Below, in pieces: positions 51,586 through 60,190 of a stretch of 64,000 nt of DNA. The notes below the pieces were generated by a model that saw only the letters and a list, made by a program, of their open reading frames with translations, was not told the DNA's origin and did not search any database. This DNA comes from G963665925 sp963665925. GTDB taxonomy: Bacteria; Bacillota; Clostridia; Peptostreptococcales; Acidaminobacteraceae. Both the position numbers and the translations under genes were made by a program. Each line of letters opens with the position of its first letter. Position 1 is the first letter of the stretch. The DNA is taken from contig OY762511.1 in assembly GCA_963665925.1 (NCBI GenBank), positions 1 through 64,000 of the forward strand, read 5' to 3'.

Positions 51586-53580
51586 TCAGACTGTTAATCC
51601 GAACTTTTCAATTTTCCGGTATAAAGTCGTACGACCAATTCCCAGCGCCTTTGCAGCCTTGACCAGATTGCCGTCATGCGCTGCAATCGCAGCCTGTATG
51701 GCCTCCTGTTCAACCTTGGCCAACGGTTTTACTTCATAGCCCTTTTCCGCGACAGGTATATCATCCCGAACATTATTCTTCATGTACTCAGGCAAATGGC
51801 GTGCGGTCAGCACACTGCCATCACTCACCAGGCTTGAAATGAGCTGCATGACATTCTGAAGCTCTCGCACATTTCCCGGCCAGCTGTATGAAGTCATGGC
51901 GTTGTAAAAGCTTTGCGTTATGTCGACACCTGCGACGTTGGCACCTTTTCTGAACTGATTGTAGAAAAAGTCAATCAATATGGGCACATCACTTTTTCGC
52001 TCCCTAAGTGCAGGCGTGTGAATCGGCATGACATTGAGCCTGAAGTAGAGGTCCTGACGGAAGTTGCCCCGTTCCACCTCTTTTGCCAGATCCTTATGGG
52101 TCGCCGCTATGACACGTACATCCACAGGAATAACATCATGCCCTCCTACGCGGACGACTTCCTTTGTTTCAAGAACACGCAGGAGATTTGCCTGGGTATC
52201 GAGAGGCATATCGCCTATTTCATCAAGAAAGAGGGTTCCCCCGTCAGCCAACTCAAATTTTCCAGGTTGGCCGCCCTTACGCGCACCAGTGAATGCACCT
52301 TCCACATATCCGAAGAGTTCACTTGCGACAAGGTCACGTGGAATTGCACCACAGTTGATGAAGACAAATGGGTTCGACCGCCGCTGAGAGGTGTTATGAA
52401 TGCTCTGTGCAAAAAGCTCCTTGCCCGTACCACTCTCTCCTGTTAGAAGGATGGTTGCCTCAGTGTCTGAAACCAGCTTTGCCAGCCTTATGGCTTCCTT
52501 GATTTCTTCACTTTCACCCAGTATGTCTTCGAAATTGTAAATTGCCTTGGCCCCGGTAAATCGGTTGACCAGATTGTGAATATCCTTGGCTTCTCTAAAG
52601 GTGAGAACAAGTTCCTTGAAGGGATCGTTGGGCTCAGAGATGGGTGTGGCATTTACAATAACGGATTTTTTCCTGCTTCCAGGTGCACCGAAATTGATTT
52701 CTTCCTCTTTAAGACGAGAACCTGATTTAGCCAGCTTCAGGATTTTCCTGGCCTGATCACTCTGTATCACATCTCTGATATTACCCCCGATTGCCGCGGA
52801 GTCTCTGACCCTAAAGTACCTTCTTGCGAAAAGATTGATGTCTCGAATGATCCCCCGTTCATCAATACAAATGATGCCTTCCGAAATCGACTCCATGATT
52901 GCATTAAAGTGCTCATTTTTCCTTTTTAAGTCCTGATTGGACTTTTCAAGTTTGATTTCATGTTCAATGGCCAGGGCAGATGCCATAACCATGCCAAGGG
53001 TATGCGGATGTACAAGCTCGTAGTCCCCCGACATACTCAGCACTGCCACTAGATTGTCTTCCTCGTCTTTTATCGGCGCAGCTGAGGTTGTCCACCCGTG
53101 ATAGTCCGCCCTATAATGCTCCGCCCCCAGAACTTGGAGGGGAATCCCCTTAGCGAGCGCGATTCCAATAGCATTTGTTCCAATAATCTCTTCCTTCACG
53201 TTTGTCCCCTTATAAAGGTGAAGGACTTTGTGGCTTTCAAATACGAGTTCGTCCCCAAAGCATTCAAGAACATAACCGTCTTTGTCTGTCAGCCTGACTA
53301 TCAGGCCAGCCTCTCCAACAGTTCTGTAGAGCGTATCCATGAAGGGCTTTGCTATATCAAGAACGGGTCCAAGGTCTTCGTAGCGCTTTTTTAAGGATGG
53401 CCCGTCAATTTCAATGTTGACCTCAGAAGAATGGGCATCGACTTCATAACGCCTGCTTCTGATCCATGAATCTGCAATGATTGGCCTGAGAACCTCTCTG
53501 TCCATTTTTCCTTCTTGAACGAATTCAAGCCAGGCTTTTTCAAAAAGTTCGTTCTCTTCCAGCATTCTTTTACCTGGCAT
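51586..53580 (-). CDS. sigma-54-dependent transcriptional activator (AcoR-like)
   Basis: A 664-residue enhancer-binding protein. A GAF-type sensor domain (about 60-210) is followed by a PAS domain (about 223-340), an AAA+ core with Walker A GESGTGKE (381-388), the sigma-54 contact GAFTGA (428-433) and Walker B GTLFLDEIG, and a Fis-type helix-turn-helix at the C-terminus (NLVKAAKALGIGRTTLYRKI). The layout matches AcoR. All residues for sigma-54 activation are present. Directly downstream are activator-type palindromes, a -24/-12 promoter and the Mrp operon, its likely target. The start overlaps the upstream CARDB-like gene by 11 bases; GGGGG precedes the ATG. Confidence 0.94.
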   Translation of the reverse strand: MPGKRMLEENELFEKAWLEFVQEGKMDREVLRPIIADSWIRSRRYEVDAHSSEVNIEIDGPSLKKRYEDLGPVLDIAKPFMDTLYRTVGEAGLIVRLTDKDGYVLECFGDELVFESHKVLHLYKGTNVKEEIIGTNAIGIALAKGIPLQVLGAEHYRADYHGWTTSAAPIKDEEDNLVAVLSMSGDYELVHPHTLGMVMASALAIEHEIKLEKSNQDLKRKNEHFNAIMESISEGIICIDERGIIRDINLFARRYFRVRDSAAIGGNIRDVIQSDQARKILKLAKSGSRLKEEEINFGAPGSRKKSVIVNATPISEPNDPFKELVLTFREAKDIHNLVNRFTGAKAIYNFEDILGESEEIKEAIRLAKLVSDTEATILLTGESGTGKELFAQSIHNTSQRRSNPFVFINCGAIPRDLVASELFGYVEGAFTGARKGGQPGKFELADGGTLFLDEIGDMPLDTQANLLRVLETKEVVRVGGHDVIPVDVRVIAATHKDLAKEVERGNFRQDLYFRLNVMPIHTPALRERKSDVPILIDFFYNQFRKGANVAGVDITQSFYNAMTSYSWPGNVRELQNVMQLISSLVSDGSVLTARHLPEYMKNNVRDDIPVAEKGYEVKPLAKVEQEAIQAAIAAHDGNLVKAAKALGIGRTTLYRKIEKFGLTV

Positions 53581-54205
53581 CTTCTTCCCCCGATTCCTTC
53601 TCTATCTGAATATGAAAGCTTCGGCTAGCGCTAAAATTGCCGCTGCTGGCCTTGACAATCACCGTTATTTTAAACAGTCCCCGCTTATTCCGGTCGACCC
53701 CCAGATTGATGTTTTTTGAAGTCTTTGGCGCCAGATCTCCAATCTCTATGCTTCCATAAAAATCATTGTCCTTTTCAATCATGATTTCAATGCCGCGTGC
53801 ACGGCGCGTACCCCTGTTATGGATGTACACCTTATAATAGAGTTCCCGTTCACTGTCCTTCACCTTATAGCGCTTGAGCTTTCCAATCTGCAGCTCGACA
53901 TTCCCCATCCATGTAAAATCTCGCAGTGCTTCCTGATGGGGCTCTGCACCAAGTCGCACGCCCACTGAGCTGAGCTCATCGCTTATATTATTTGTAAGAA
54001 GCATCTCCACTGTCTTCGCCTCTCCCGGATCAAGCCCAGGAAGCGTGACAGGGCGCGCAATATCCCCCATGATAATTTCTGCCGGAACCTTATTCACGCT
54101 CTCATCACCCGCGTTTTCATATTTAAAGAAAAACCGAACCTCCTGCTGCGTCATGAGCGGCTGTTCCGTTTCCGTGTAAAAATCAAGTGCTCTTATATCT
54201 TTCAT
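53570..54205 (-). CDS. CARDB/Ig-like two-domain protein of unknown function
   Basis: A 211-residue protein with two beta-sandwich-like units resembling CARDB domains (about 15-75: VRFFFKYENAGDESVNKVPA...LPGLDPGEAKTVEMLLT; about 115-180: YYKVYIHNRGTRRARGIEI...IGDLAPKTSKNINLGV). CARDB domains are usually extracellular adhesion modules, yet there is no signal peptide or membrane helix. Translationally coupled to the sigma-54 activator by an 11-base overlap, so a regulatory partner role is possible. No known function. Confidence 0.7.
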   Translation of the reverse strand: MKDIRALDFYTETEQPLMTQQEVRFFFKYENAGDESVNKVPAEIIMGDIARPVTLPGLDPGEAKTVEMLLTNNISDELSSVGVRLGAEPHQEALRDFTWMGNVELQIGKLKRYKVKDSERELYYKVYIHNRGTRRARGIEIMIEKDNDFYGSIEIGDLAPKTSKNINLGVDRNKRGLFKITVIVKASSGNFSASRSFHIQIEKESGEEDAR

Positions 54206-54320
54206 ATTCTCACCTCAGCTAAAAGCAGGTCCATATGTTTCATTTCAATACACTTTTTCATTATAGCATAAATATGTAAATGCGGCGCGCGCACGATTCG
54301 TCTGGAAAAGAAGACAAAAC

Positions 54321-54349
54321 GAAAGCCCCTTTAATCCAAAGGGGCTTTC
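54321..54349 (-). terminator. flagellin terminator
   Basis: A perfect 12-bp stem GAAAGCCCCTTT/AAAGGGGCTTTC with a 5-base loop, just after the flagellin stop; followed on the minus strand by GTTTTG. Gap 54206-54320 holds nothing else. Confidence 0.88.
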
Positions 54350-54355
54350 CATGAT

Positions 54356-55090
54356 TTATCCAAGTATGTTCAATGATGTTTTTTCCTGCTCCTGTCGCAT
54401 GGCCTGTGTCTGTGTTTGAATCTGCTGTTTCAATTGAGACTGACGCAGTTCCATGATCGACTTCTCAAAATCTTCATCAAGGGCTGTCGACCGAGCACTC
54501 AGGGTATTTTCACGTGCAACTTCATTATAGCGGATATTTGACTCCAGACTATTTGTAGTCGCACCCAAATCCGAACGCGCCTCACTGACACTGTTGATTG
54601 CATCATCTAGGGTGTCGATGTCAAACTCCTCGGTCACATCAAAATCTGCAATTCCCAATGTCTCCAAGGATGTGTTCTGGATTTGCATTTGTCGGCCCTG
54701 ATTGGCATTTGCACCCGTCTGGACATTTCCATCGAAGCCGTCAAATAGCTTGATGGTATTGAATTCCGTATTTCTAAGGGCATCGTTTATGCTGCTTTTC
54801 AGGCCTTCAATTTCTTCTTGAATAGCACCCTTATCTTCAGCAGTCATAATACCATTGCCTGCCTGAACAGCAAGCTCTCGCATACGTCCCAGATTATCTG
54901 AAACGCTATTAAGAGCACCTTCGGCAGTTTTTGCCATGTTTACAGCATCTTGTGCATTATTCACACCCTGCTCTAACCCACGCTCTTGTGAAGTCATTTT
55001 TTCTGATATTGGGATGGAAGCAGGTTTTGAAGAAGATGCTGCGCCTTGAAGCATTTGATTCAGATTGGCATAACTCGTATCTACCTTCAA
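54356..55090 (-). CDS. flagellin-like protein (orphan, divergent)
   Basis: A 244-residue flagellin with D1-type coiled segments: EKMTSQERGLEQGVNNAQD, AEGALNSVSDNLGRMRELAVQAGNG and NTEFNTIKLFDG match the N-terminal core, and the C-terminus LKQQIQTQTQAMRQEQEKTSLNILG matches the terminal helix. The first 30 residues do not match the usual MxINxN...A...L flagellin start and the variable middle is short. No other flagellar gene is in the window. TTG at 55090 is chosen (GAGGTGAT with good spacing); GTG 55099 is the alternative. Could be a minor or structural flagellin. Confidence 0.8.
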   Translation of the reverse strand: MKVDTSYANLNQMLQGAASSSKPASIPISEKMTSQERGLEQGVNNAQDAVNMAKTAEGALNSVSDNLGRMRELAVQAGNGIMTAEDKGAIQEEIEGLKSSINDALRNTEFNTIKLFDGFDGNVQTGANANQGRQMQIQNTSLETLGIADFDVTEEFDIDTLDDAINSVSEARSDLGATTNSLESNIRYNEVARENTLSARSTALDEDFEKSIMELRQSQLKQQIQTQTQAMRQEQEKTSLNILG

Positions 55091-55159
55091 ATTAATCACC
55101 TCGCAACCTTTTGTTCACATGGTATTTATACCCGATATGGACAGCTCTACGCAAACGTC

Positions 55160-55861
55160 CTATTCCGCTGCCGGCTCAGGCTGATACATTCTGGTGTACT
55201 CAATATATCCCAAAAGTTGTTCTGTTTCAAGGTATCCCGGAACACTACCAACTAAAGTCCCTTCCGGTGATATGAAGACGGTTGTTGGAAATCCAGTTAC
55301 ATAGAAGAGTTGAGAAAACTGGCCATCCGAGTCCATAAAAACCGGGAATGTCACACCATGCTCTTCAAGATAAGGCATGAGTTCAGCCTCTGTTTCATTG
55401 ACATCGACACCAATAACTACGAGGTCATCCATTTCTTCAAACTGCTTTTGCAGGGCAGGAATTTCTTTTTTACAGTAGCTGCACCAGGTTGTAAAAAAGG
55501 CCATTACAACAACTTTGCCTTCATACTGGTCAAGACGTATAGTAGACCCATCTATCAGGTCCAGCTCGTAAGGCGGTATTTTCTTATCACGTACTGGGAA
55601 CTGCGCAGCATCGGAACTGCCCTCTTCACCAACTGCCTGCGTTTCAGTTTCTACTTGAGCGGTTTCAGAACCGGCACTCTCCGGTGCAGGCTCAGCTTGC
55701 GCTTGTTCTGCTGGTTCTTCTTCTGTATTCACTGGCTCCTGGGTACCCGTCGCTGTATCGGTCGCGTCCTGATCTATCGCCATTTCCTGCGTACCGCTTT
55801 GACACGCCGTCAACGTCAGTACCGCCGCTAAAACCAAGGCTAAGTATTTGAATTTTCTCAT
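55160..55861 (-). CDS. TlpA/ResA-like thioredoxin-fold lipoprotein
   Basis: A 233-residue exported lipoprotein: signal peptide with lipobox TAC (Cys20), an acidic linker (about 22-90) and a thioredoxin-like domain with the active-site motif WCSYC (Cys127 and Cys130). The GVDVNETEAEL and GFPTTVFISPEG (cis-Pro) features are typical of TlpA/ResA. It probably reduces extracytoplasmic disulfides with electrons from the CcdA encoded 37 bases upstream. GGAGAG precedes the ATG. Confidence 0.92.
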   Translation of the reverse strand: MRKFKYLALVLAAVLTLTACQSGTQEMAIDQDATDTATGTQEPVNTEEEPAEQAQAEPAPESAGSETAQVETETQAVGEEGSSDAAQFPVRDKKIPPYELDLIDGSTIRLDQYEGKVVVMAFFTTWCSYCKKEIPALQKQFEEMDDLVVIGVDVNETEAELMPYLEEHGVTFPVFMDSDGQFSQLFYVTGFPTTVFISPEGTLVGSVPGYLETEQLLGYIEYTRMYQPEPAAE

Positions 55862-55898
55862 TGTGATCCCTCTCTCCATTTCAATGCATTCCTATTCT

Positions 55899-56588
55899 CT
55901 ATATCAAAAAACGTGTTATCAGACTCACACGATCAAAGAATATGAGCAGTCCAAACAGAATCATTATAAATCCGCCCACCTTCAATACGATTGGTACAAC
56001 CCGCTCCATACGCTGAAGAAACTTAGCGAAAATGCCAATAAACAGCGCCGTCAGCAGAAATGGGATACCCATCCCCAGTGAATAGACAAGGAGGAGGAGC
56101 ATTCCCTTTGTCACGGTTGCAGCACCGCCAGCCATGACAAGAATGCCTGCAAGGACCGGTCCAAAGCAAGGTGTCCACCCAGCGGCAAACGCCATGCCCA
56201 TTATGAAAGCTCCCAAGTTGGCACCCAGGCCCTGGGGCATTCTGATTCCACTTGATTTCAGGGGAGACTTGACCAGGCCTGCCAGTACCAGACCAAAGAA
56301 AATGATAATCAGCCCTGAAAGCTTTGAAAATACCATTCTGTTCTGGACAAAAATCCGTCCCAAGAGGGATGCGGATGTACCCATAATGACAAAGATAACT
56401 GTAAATCCTAAAATGAACAGCAGGGTTCTTCCGACTGCCAGCTTCCTGTTCGATGCCACATCCTCCTCGAGGCTCGCCCCGGTAATGAACATGATGTAGG
56501 CAGGAATCATAGGAAGAATGCAAGGTGTAAAGAAAGATAAAACACCTGCTGTCAGCGCCGCAATATAGCTGATATCAACAAACGGCAT
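55899..56588 (-). CDS. ccdA: CcdA-type thiol:disulfide electron transporter
   Basis: A 229-residue, six-helix CcdA/DsbD-transmembrane protein. The paired cysteine motifs FFTPCILPMIPAY (about 18-30) and GWTPCFGPVLAGIL (about 127-140) carry electrons across the membrane from cytoplasmic thioredoxin. Forms a unit with the TlpA-like lipoprotein downstream. Cytochrome maturation genes are not seen nearby, so a general redox or sporulation-type role is possible. Confidence 0.93.
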   Translation of the reverse strand: MPFVDISYIAALTAGVLSFFTPCILPMIPAYIMFITGASLEEDVASNRKLAVGRTLLFILGFTVIFVIMGTSASLLGRIFVQNRMVFSKLSGLIIIFFGLVLAGLVKSPLKSSGIRMPQGLGANLGAFIMGMAFAAGWTPCFGPVLAGILVMAGGAATVTKGMLLLLVYSLGMGIPFLLTALFIGIFAKFLQRMERVVPIVLKVGGFIMILFGLLIFFDRVSLITRFLI

Positions 56589-56700
56589 AATTCCACCTCT
56601 TTTCGGTATAGTATATGTACCCCATTTGGCCTGTTCAAATACTACATTTCTGTGAACAGTATATTATCATTATAGTGGATATGGGTTTCACTTACAATAA

Positions 56701-56731
56701 AAAACACCCTCCCCATAGGGGTTGGTGTTTT
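56701..56731 (-). terminator. terminator of the folC-ATP-grasp cluster
   Basis: AAAACACC/GGTGTTTT outer stem with an inner CCCC/GGGG helix, followed on the minus strand by A+T-rich sequence; lies just after the RimK-like gene stop. Confidence 0.75.
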
Positions 56732-56743
56732 GTCTGACATCTG

Positions 56744-57610
56744 CTATTTCATTTTTCCACTGATATACTTGAACAAAAGACTTGGGATATCAGTATCTGA
56801 AGTAATACACACCGTTCTGAATCCAGGAATGGCATTTACCTCGCATACCGTTACCCCCTCATGTGTTTCCAGGAGGTCCACACCAGCGAAATCCAAATTC
56901 AAGGCATTCGCAGACCGAATCGCCACGTGCGCCATTTCCGCCGTAAGCGCAACTGGCTCCGCACTTCCACCCTGGTGGTAGTTGGACTTGAAATCTCCTT
57001 CAGATTTTCTTCTAACCGCTGCAACGACTTCTCCGCCGATGACATGAACGCGTATGTCCGTACCCGCGCTTTCTGCGACAAACTTCTGATACATGACCCG
57101 GTGTGAGGGGAGGTGTTCATGCGCCCGCTCCAGCTGGACACTGGAATCAGCCAGAAAGACTTCTTCTCCCTTTGACCCATAGAGACCCTTTATTACAAAA
57201 GGTGCCCCGAGATGCTTGGCAATTGTATCAAACGCGAGCTTGCCAGATGCAATAATGGACTTTGGTGAAGCGATGTCATGCTTGGCAAGGCATTGATGTG
57301 TCGCCCATTTGTCCTGGGCGCAAAGCATGGCTTCAGGCGTGTTGAACACACGTACGCCGGACAACTCCAGATGCTTTGCCAAATCAATCCCATAGCTGCG
57401 CATCATGGCAAAGTCAGGCAGCTGAACCCCTTGACCGTTCATAAAAAACTGCAGGCTGTCCGCGTCTGTCATAAGTGTAAAATCCTCTTCAAAAAGAATT
57501 TCAACCTCAAGACCATATTTAAGTGCCGAGTCACGCATCCAGTCAAAGGCATTATCTCCAAACTTGGAGCTCAGCGTATCCCTGGAGTAAATTACCCATC
57601 CTCTTTTCAT
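56744..57610 (-). CDS. RimK-like ATP-grasp ligase
   Basis: A 288-residue ATP-grasp enzyme of the RimK/LysX/MptN type that joins an amino acid (often Glu) to a carboxylate using ATP. The binding and catalytic motifs are VIKGLYGSKGEEV, DIRVHVIGGEVVAAVRRKSEGDF, the glycine stretch SNYHQGGS, and GVDLLETHEGVTVCEVNAIPGF. The ATG overlaps the stop of the folC-like gene by 4 bases, so they are made together. Substrate unknown; the pairing suggests modification of a pterin/folate-like or peptide product. GGGGGG precedes the ATG. Confidence 0.88.
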   Translation of the reverse strand: MKRGWVIYSRDTLSSKFGDNAFDWMRDSALKYGLEVEILFEEDFTLMTDADSLQFFMNGQGVQLPDFAMMRSYGIDLAKHLELSGVRVFNTPEAMLCAQDKWATHQCLAKHDIASPKSIIASGKLAFDTIAKHLGAPFVIKGLYGSKGEEVFLADSSVQLERAHEHLPSHRVMYQKFVAESAGTDIRVHVIGGEVVAAVRRKSEGDFKSNYHQGGSAEPVALTAEMAHVAIRSANALNLDFAGVDLLETHEGVTVCEVNAIPGFRTVCITSDTDIPSLLFKYISGKMK

Positions 57611-58905
57611 ATGACCCCCCGCTTGCCAAGACAAGTTTTGACCTCACCCAGATAAATCTGTGTGCCGACAATATAAAGCGCTTCGCCATCTTCCAAATCA
57701 TTCAGTGCGAAATCAATGGCCTCGTCCAGTTTTTCCATGTATAAGATACATGCACCCTGGTCAGCCAGTTCTTCAGCGAACACCCGCTGCGCCGCCTCGA
57801 AGGGCAAATGACATTTTTGAGCCGGCTTGGTCAGAATGATCTGGCTGGATACAGGAAGCAGTTCATGAACAACCTCGGCATAAGCCTTGTTGTCAGGCAC
57901 ACCGACAATGAACCTGACCTTCTTGTTTTCATCTATGGACCCGGCAATGGCCTTTGCGCATACAGGGTGAATGCACCCATCAATACGGATTTCCGGTTCA
58001 CTGCTCACGCGTTCCAAACAGCCCTCAAAAGGAAAGGCCCATATGACTTCTAGCGCCGTCTCAGGGACAAACCGCTCTCCAAGCACACCTTGGGCACTCA
58101 AATAAGCAAGCGCGGCGTTTTCACGGTTGTAAAGAACATCAATGGTCCTCTCAATTTCCTGGGGAACCGTTTCGACAAAGGCAATCGCCAAGTTATGATC
58201 CTGCGCCTCTTTACGCAGTACGTCATCCACAAGTGCCTCCTGTTTTGCACTGAAAACACGCTTTTGGGACGCGTGCATGATTCCCGCCTTATGCCAGGCG
58301 ACTTCTTCAAGATTCCTGCCAAGATAGGGAATATGCTCATCAAACACGGCACCTATGACCGCATAGGCAGAGTCCACCGCAGCTACATCATCAAATCTGG
58401 CCCCGCGCCCACATTCCAAAATATTAATTTCCGTATTCGTGTCGGAAAAATGCTTAAGAGCCATGGCAATGCCGTTTCCCATGGGACTGATATAAGCCCC
58501 CGCTTCCAGGGTGCTTTCAATGGCCTCGCTGATCGGTTTCACCGTATTGGCAGCTGCAATCAGATCCGAGTCTGAAATCATTTCTCCACATACGCGAATG
58601 CGTTCATTGTAAACATGCAAATGAGGACTGGTGAATAATCCAGTCCTGATGCCATGCGCTCTTATGATGCGCTCAAGAAGCCTACTTATACTGCCTTTAC
58701 CCTTACTGCCCGTAACGAGTACATTTACCGCCTCTTTATCCGGTCGTCCCATCTGCTCAAGTATTTCAAGCGTATACCACGGCTGTCTGTTGTTCCTGTC
58801 ATCCAGGGGATGTGATCCCTCATGAATCAATCCCTCTGCCTGTGTATTGCGATTAAAGAAGGACTTATAGACAAACGCCATGACGTCGTCAGTTGACGTG
58901 ACCAT
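57607..58905 (-). CDS. folC-like Mur-ligase family protein (divergent paralogue)
   Basis: A 432-residue Mur-ligase/FolC-type ATP-dependent ligase. VTGSKGKGSISRL replaces the usual GTNGKGS P-loop by one conservative change, and FTSPHLHVYNERIRVCGEMI is the FolC substrate motif. The C-terminal domain is less conserved than in the true FolC next door. Its start overlaps that folC gene by 17 bases and its end overlaps the ATP-grasp gene. It may add Glu or another amino acid to a related substrate. ATG 58905 has AGGAGG 6 bases upstream. Confidence 0.83.
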   Translation of the reverse strand: MVTSTDDVMAFVYKSFFNRNTQAEGLIHEGSHPLDDRNNRQPWYTLEILEQMGRPDKEAVNVLVTGSKGKGSISRLLERIIRAHGIRTGLFTSPHLHVYNERIRVCGEMISDSDLIAAANTVKPISEAIESTLEAGAYISPMGNGIAMALKHFSDTNTEINILECGRGARFDDVAAVDSAYAVIGAVFDEHIPYLGRNLEEVAWHKAGIMHASQKRVFSAKQEALVDDVLRKEAQDHNLAIAFVETVPQEIERTIDVLYNRENAALAYLSAQGVLGERFVPETALEVIWAFPFEGCLERVSSEPEIRIDGCIHPVCAKAIAGSIDENKKVRFIVGVPDNKAYAEVVHELLPVSSQIILTKPAQKCHLPFEAAQRVFAEELADQGACILYMEKLDEAIDFALNDLEDGEALYIVGTQIYLGEVKTCLGKRGVI

Positions 58906-60181
58906 AAAGAGCCTCCTGTCTAATGTGCCCAACCAGATAGAATGAGCCGAATATGAGAACGATATCATCCGGTGCAGCAGCCGAAATCACCCTGTGATAG
59001 GCCTCAATCGGTGTCTTCTCGACCTGAACATCCTCTGAGTACACGCCTATTTTTTCAGCGAGCAGGCCGGCTTCAATCCTTCGATCACTTTGAGGCTCGG
59101 TTACAACAACATGCTTCAAATAAGGCTGCATGATTTCCAGAACCTCGTCCACATCCTTATCCGCAAGCATGCCGATAAGAACCTTGACGGACTTGTCCTT
59201 GTCTATTATTTTATCCAAAGAAGCACACAGGGCGTGTGCGCCGTGTGGATTGTGGGCACCATCGAGTATGGTCTTTATATTGAGATCAAGCACTTCCAGC
59301 CTGCATGGCCATTTGGTCACTTCAAGACCCTTTTCTATGGCCTCTTCCGATATTCCAACACCATATTCCCGGCGGAGGGTTTCGACCACGGTCATGGCAA
59401 CAACAGCATTTCGCGCCTGATGCGCCCCAATCATGCCCAGCTTGAAAGACCGCGCACCAAACTCAAATACCGTACCTTCAAGAGAGATGCTTTTTACATC
59501 CACCATATCGACAGGCGCAACAATCAAATCACTCCCGAGTTTGCCCGCAATTTCCTGAAGAACTTGTGCAGCATCGTACTCCTGCGGATGAATGACTACG
59601 GGAACTTCTCTCTTTATGATCCCGCCCTTTTCAAAGGCAACCTTTCCAACACTGTCCCCCAGAATATTCACATGATCAAGTGCAATAGGTGTTATGACAC
59701 TGACTAGGGGTTTATCAACCACATTTGTCGCATCCAGTCTGCCCCCGAGACCGACTTCAAGAATGACAAAATCAACTGCCTTCCTTGAAAAATGCAGAAA
59801 TGCCATTGCTGTAAATATTTCGAACTCCGTATTGGGATCGTGCCCCTCATCCACCAGCTCTTCACAGGCAGCCTTAACGCACCCGGCAACATTAATGAAT
59901 GCATCCTGATCGATCATCTGCCCGTTTATTTGAATACGCTCTTCCAAGGCAAAAAGGCTAGGGGAGGTATATAAACCCACCCGATAGCCTTCCTGCATTA
60001 GCATGCTTTTTATAAAACTGGCAGTTGACCCTTTTCCATTTGTGCCCGCAATATGAACGACACTGAGGTCATTCTGCGGATTTCCGAGTTTTGCAAGCAG
60101 GCGCCTCGTTGCGTCAAGGCCCGGCTTTATTCCAAATTTCTCAGTACTCTCAATGAATTGCAGTACATCTGCATAGGTCAC
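58889..60181 (-). CDS. folC: folylpolyglutamate/dihydrofolate synthase
   Basis: A 430-residue FolC. VVHIAGTNGKGSTASFI is the P-loop, YTSPSLFALEERIQINGQMI the folate-site motif, DFVILEVGLGGRLDATNV the catalytic region, and LDGAHNPHGAHAL the C-terminal domain signature. It attaches Glu to dihydropteroate or polyglutamylates folates. Start is GTG 60181 or 60190 (AGTAGG upstream). It follows valS by about 10 bases, probably one transcript. Confidence 0.94.
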   Translation of the reverse strand: MTYADVLQFIESTEKFGIKPGLDATRRLLAKLGNPQNDLSVVHIAGTNGKGSTASFIKSMLMQEGYRVGLYTSPSLFALEERIQINGQMIDQDAFINVAGCVKAACEELVDEGHDPNTEFEIFTAMAFLHFSRKAVDFVILEVGLGGRLDATNVVDKPLVSVITPIALDHVNILGDSVGKVAFEKGGIIKREVPVVIHPQEYDAAQVLQEIAGKLGSDLIVAPVDMVDVKSISLEGTVFEFGARSFKLGMIGAHQARNAVVAMTVVETLRREYGVGISEEAIEKGLEVTKWPCRLEVLDLNIKTILDGAHNPHGAHALCASLDKIIDKDKSVKVLIGMLADKDVDEVLEIMQPYLKHVVVTEPQSDRRIEAGLLAEKIGVYSEDVQVEKTPIEAYHRVISAAAPDDIVLIFGSFYLVGHIRQEALYGHVN

Positions 60182-60190
60182 GCTTTTCAC

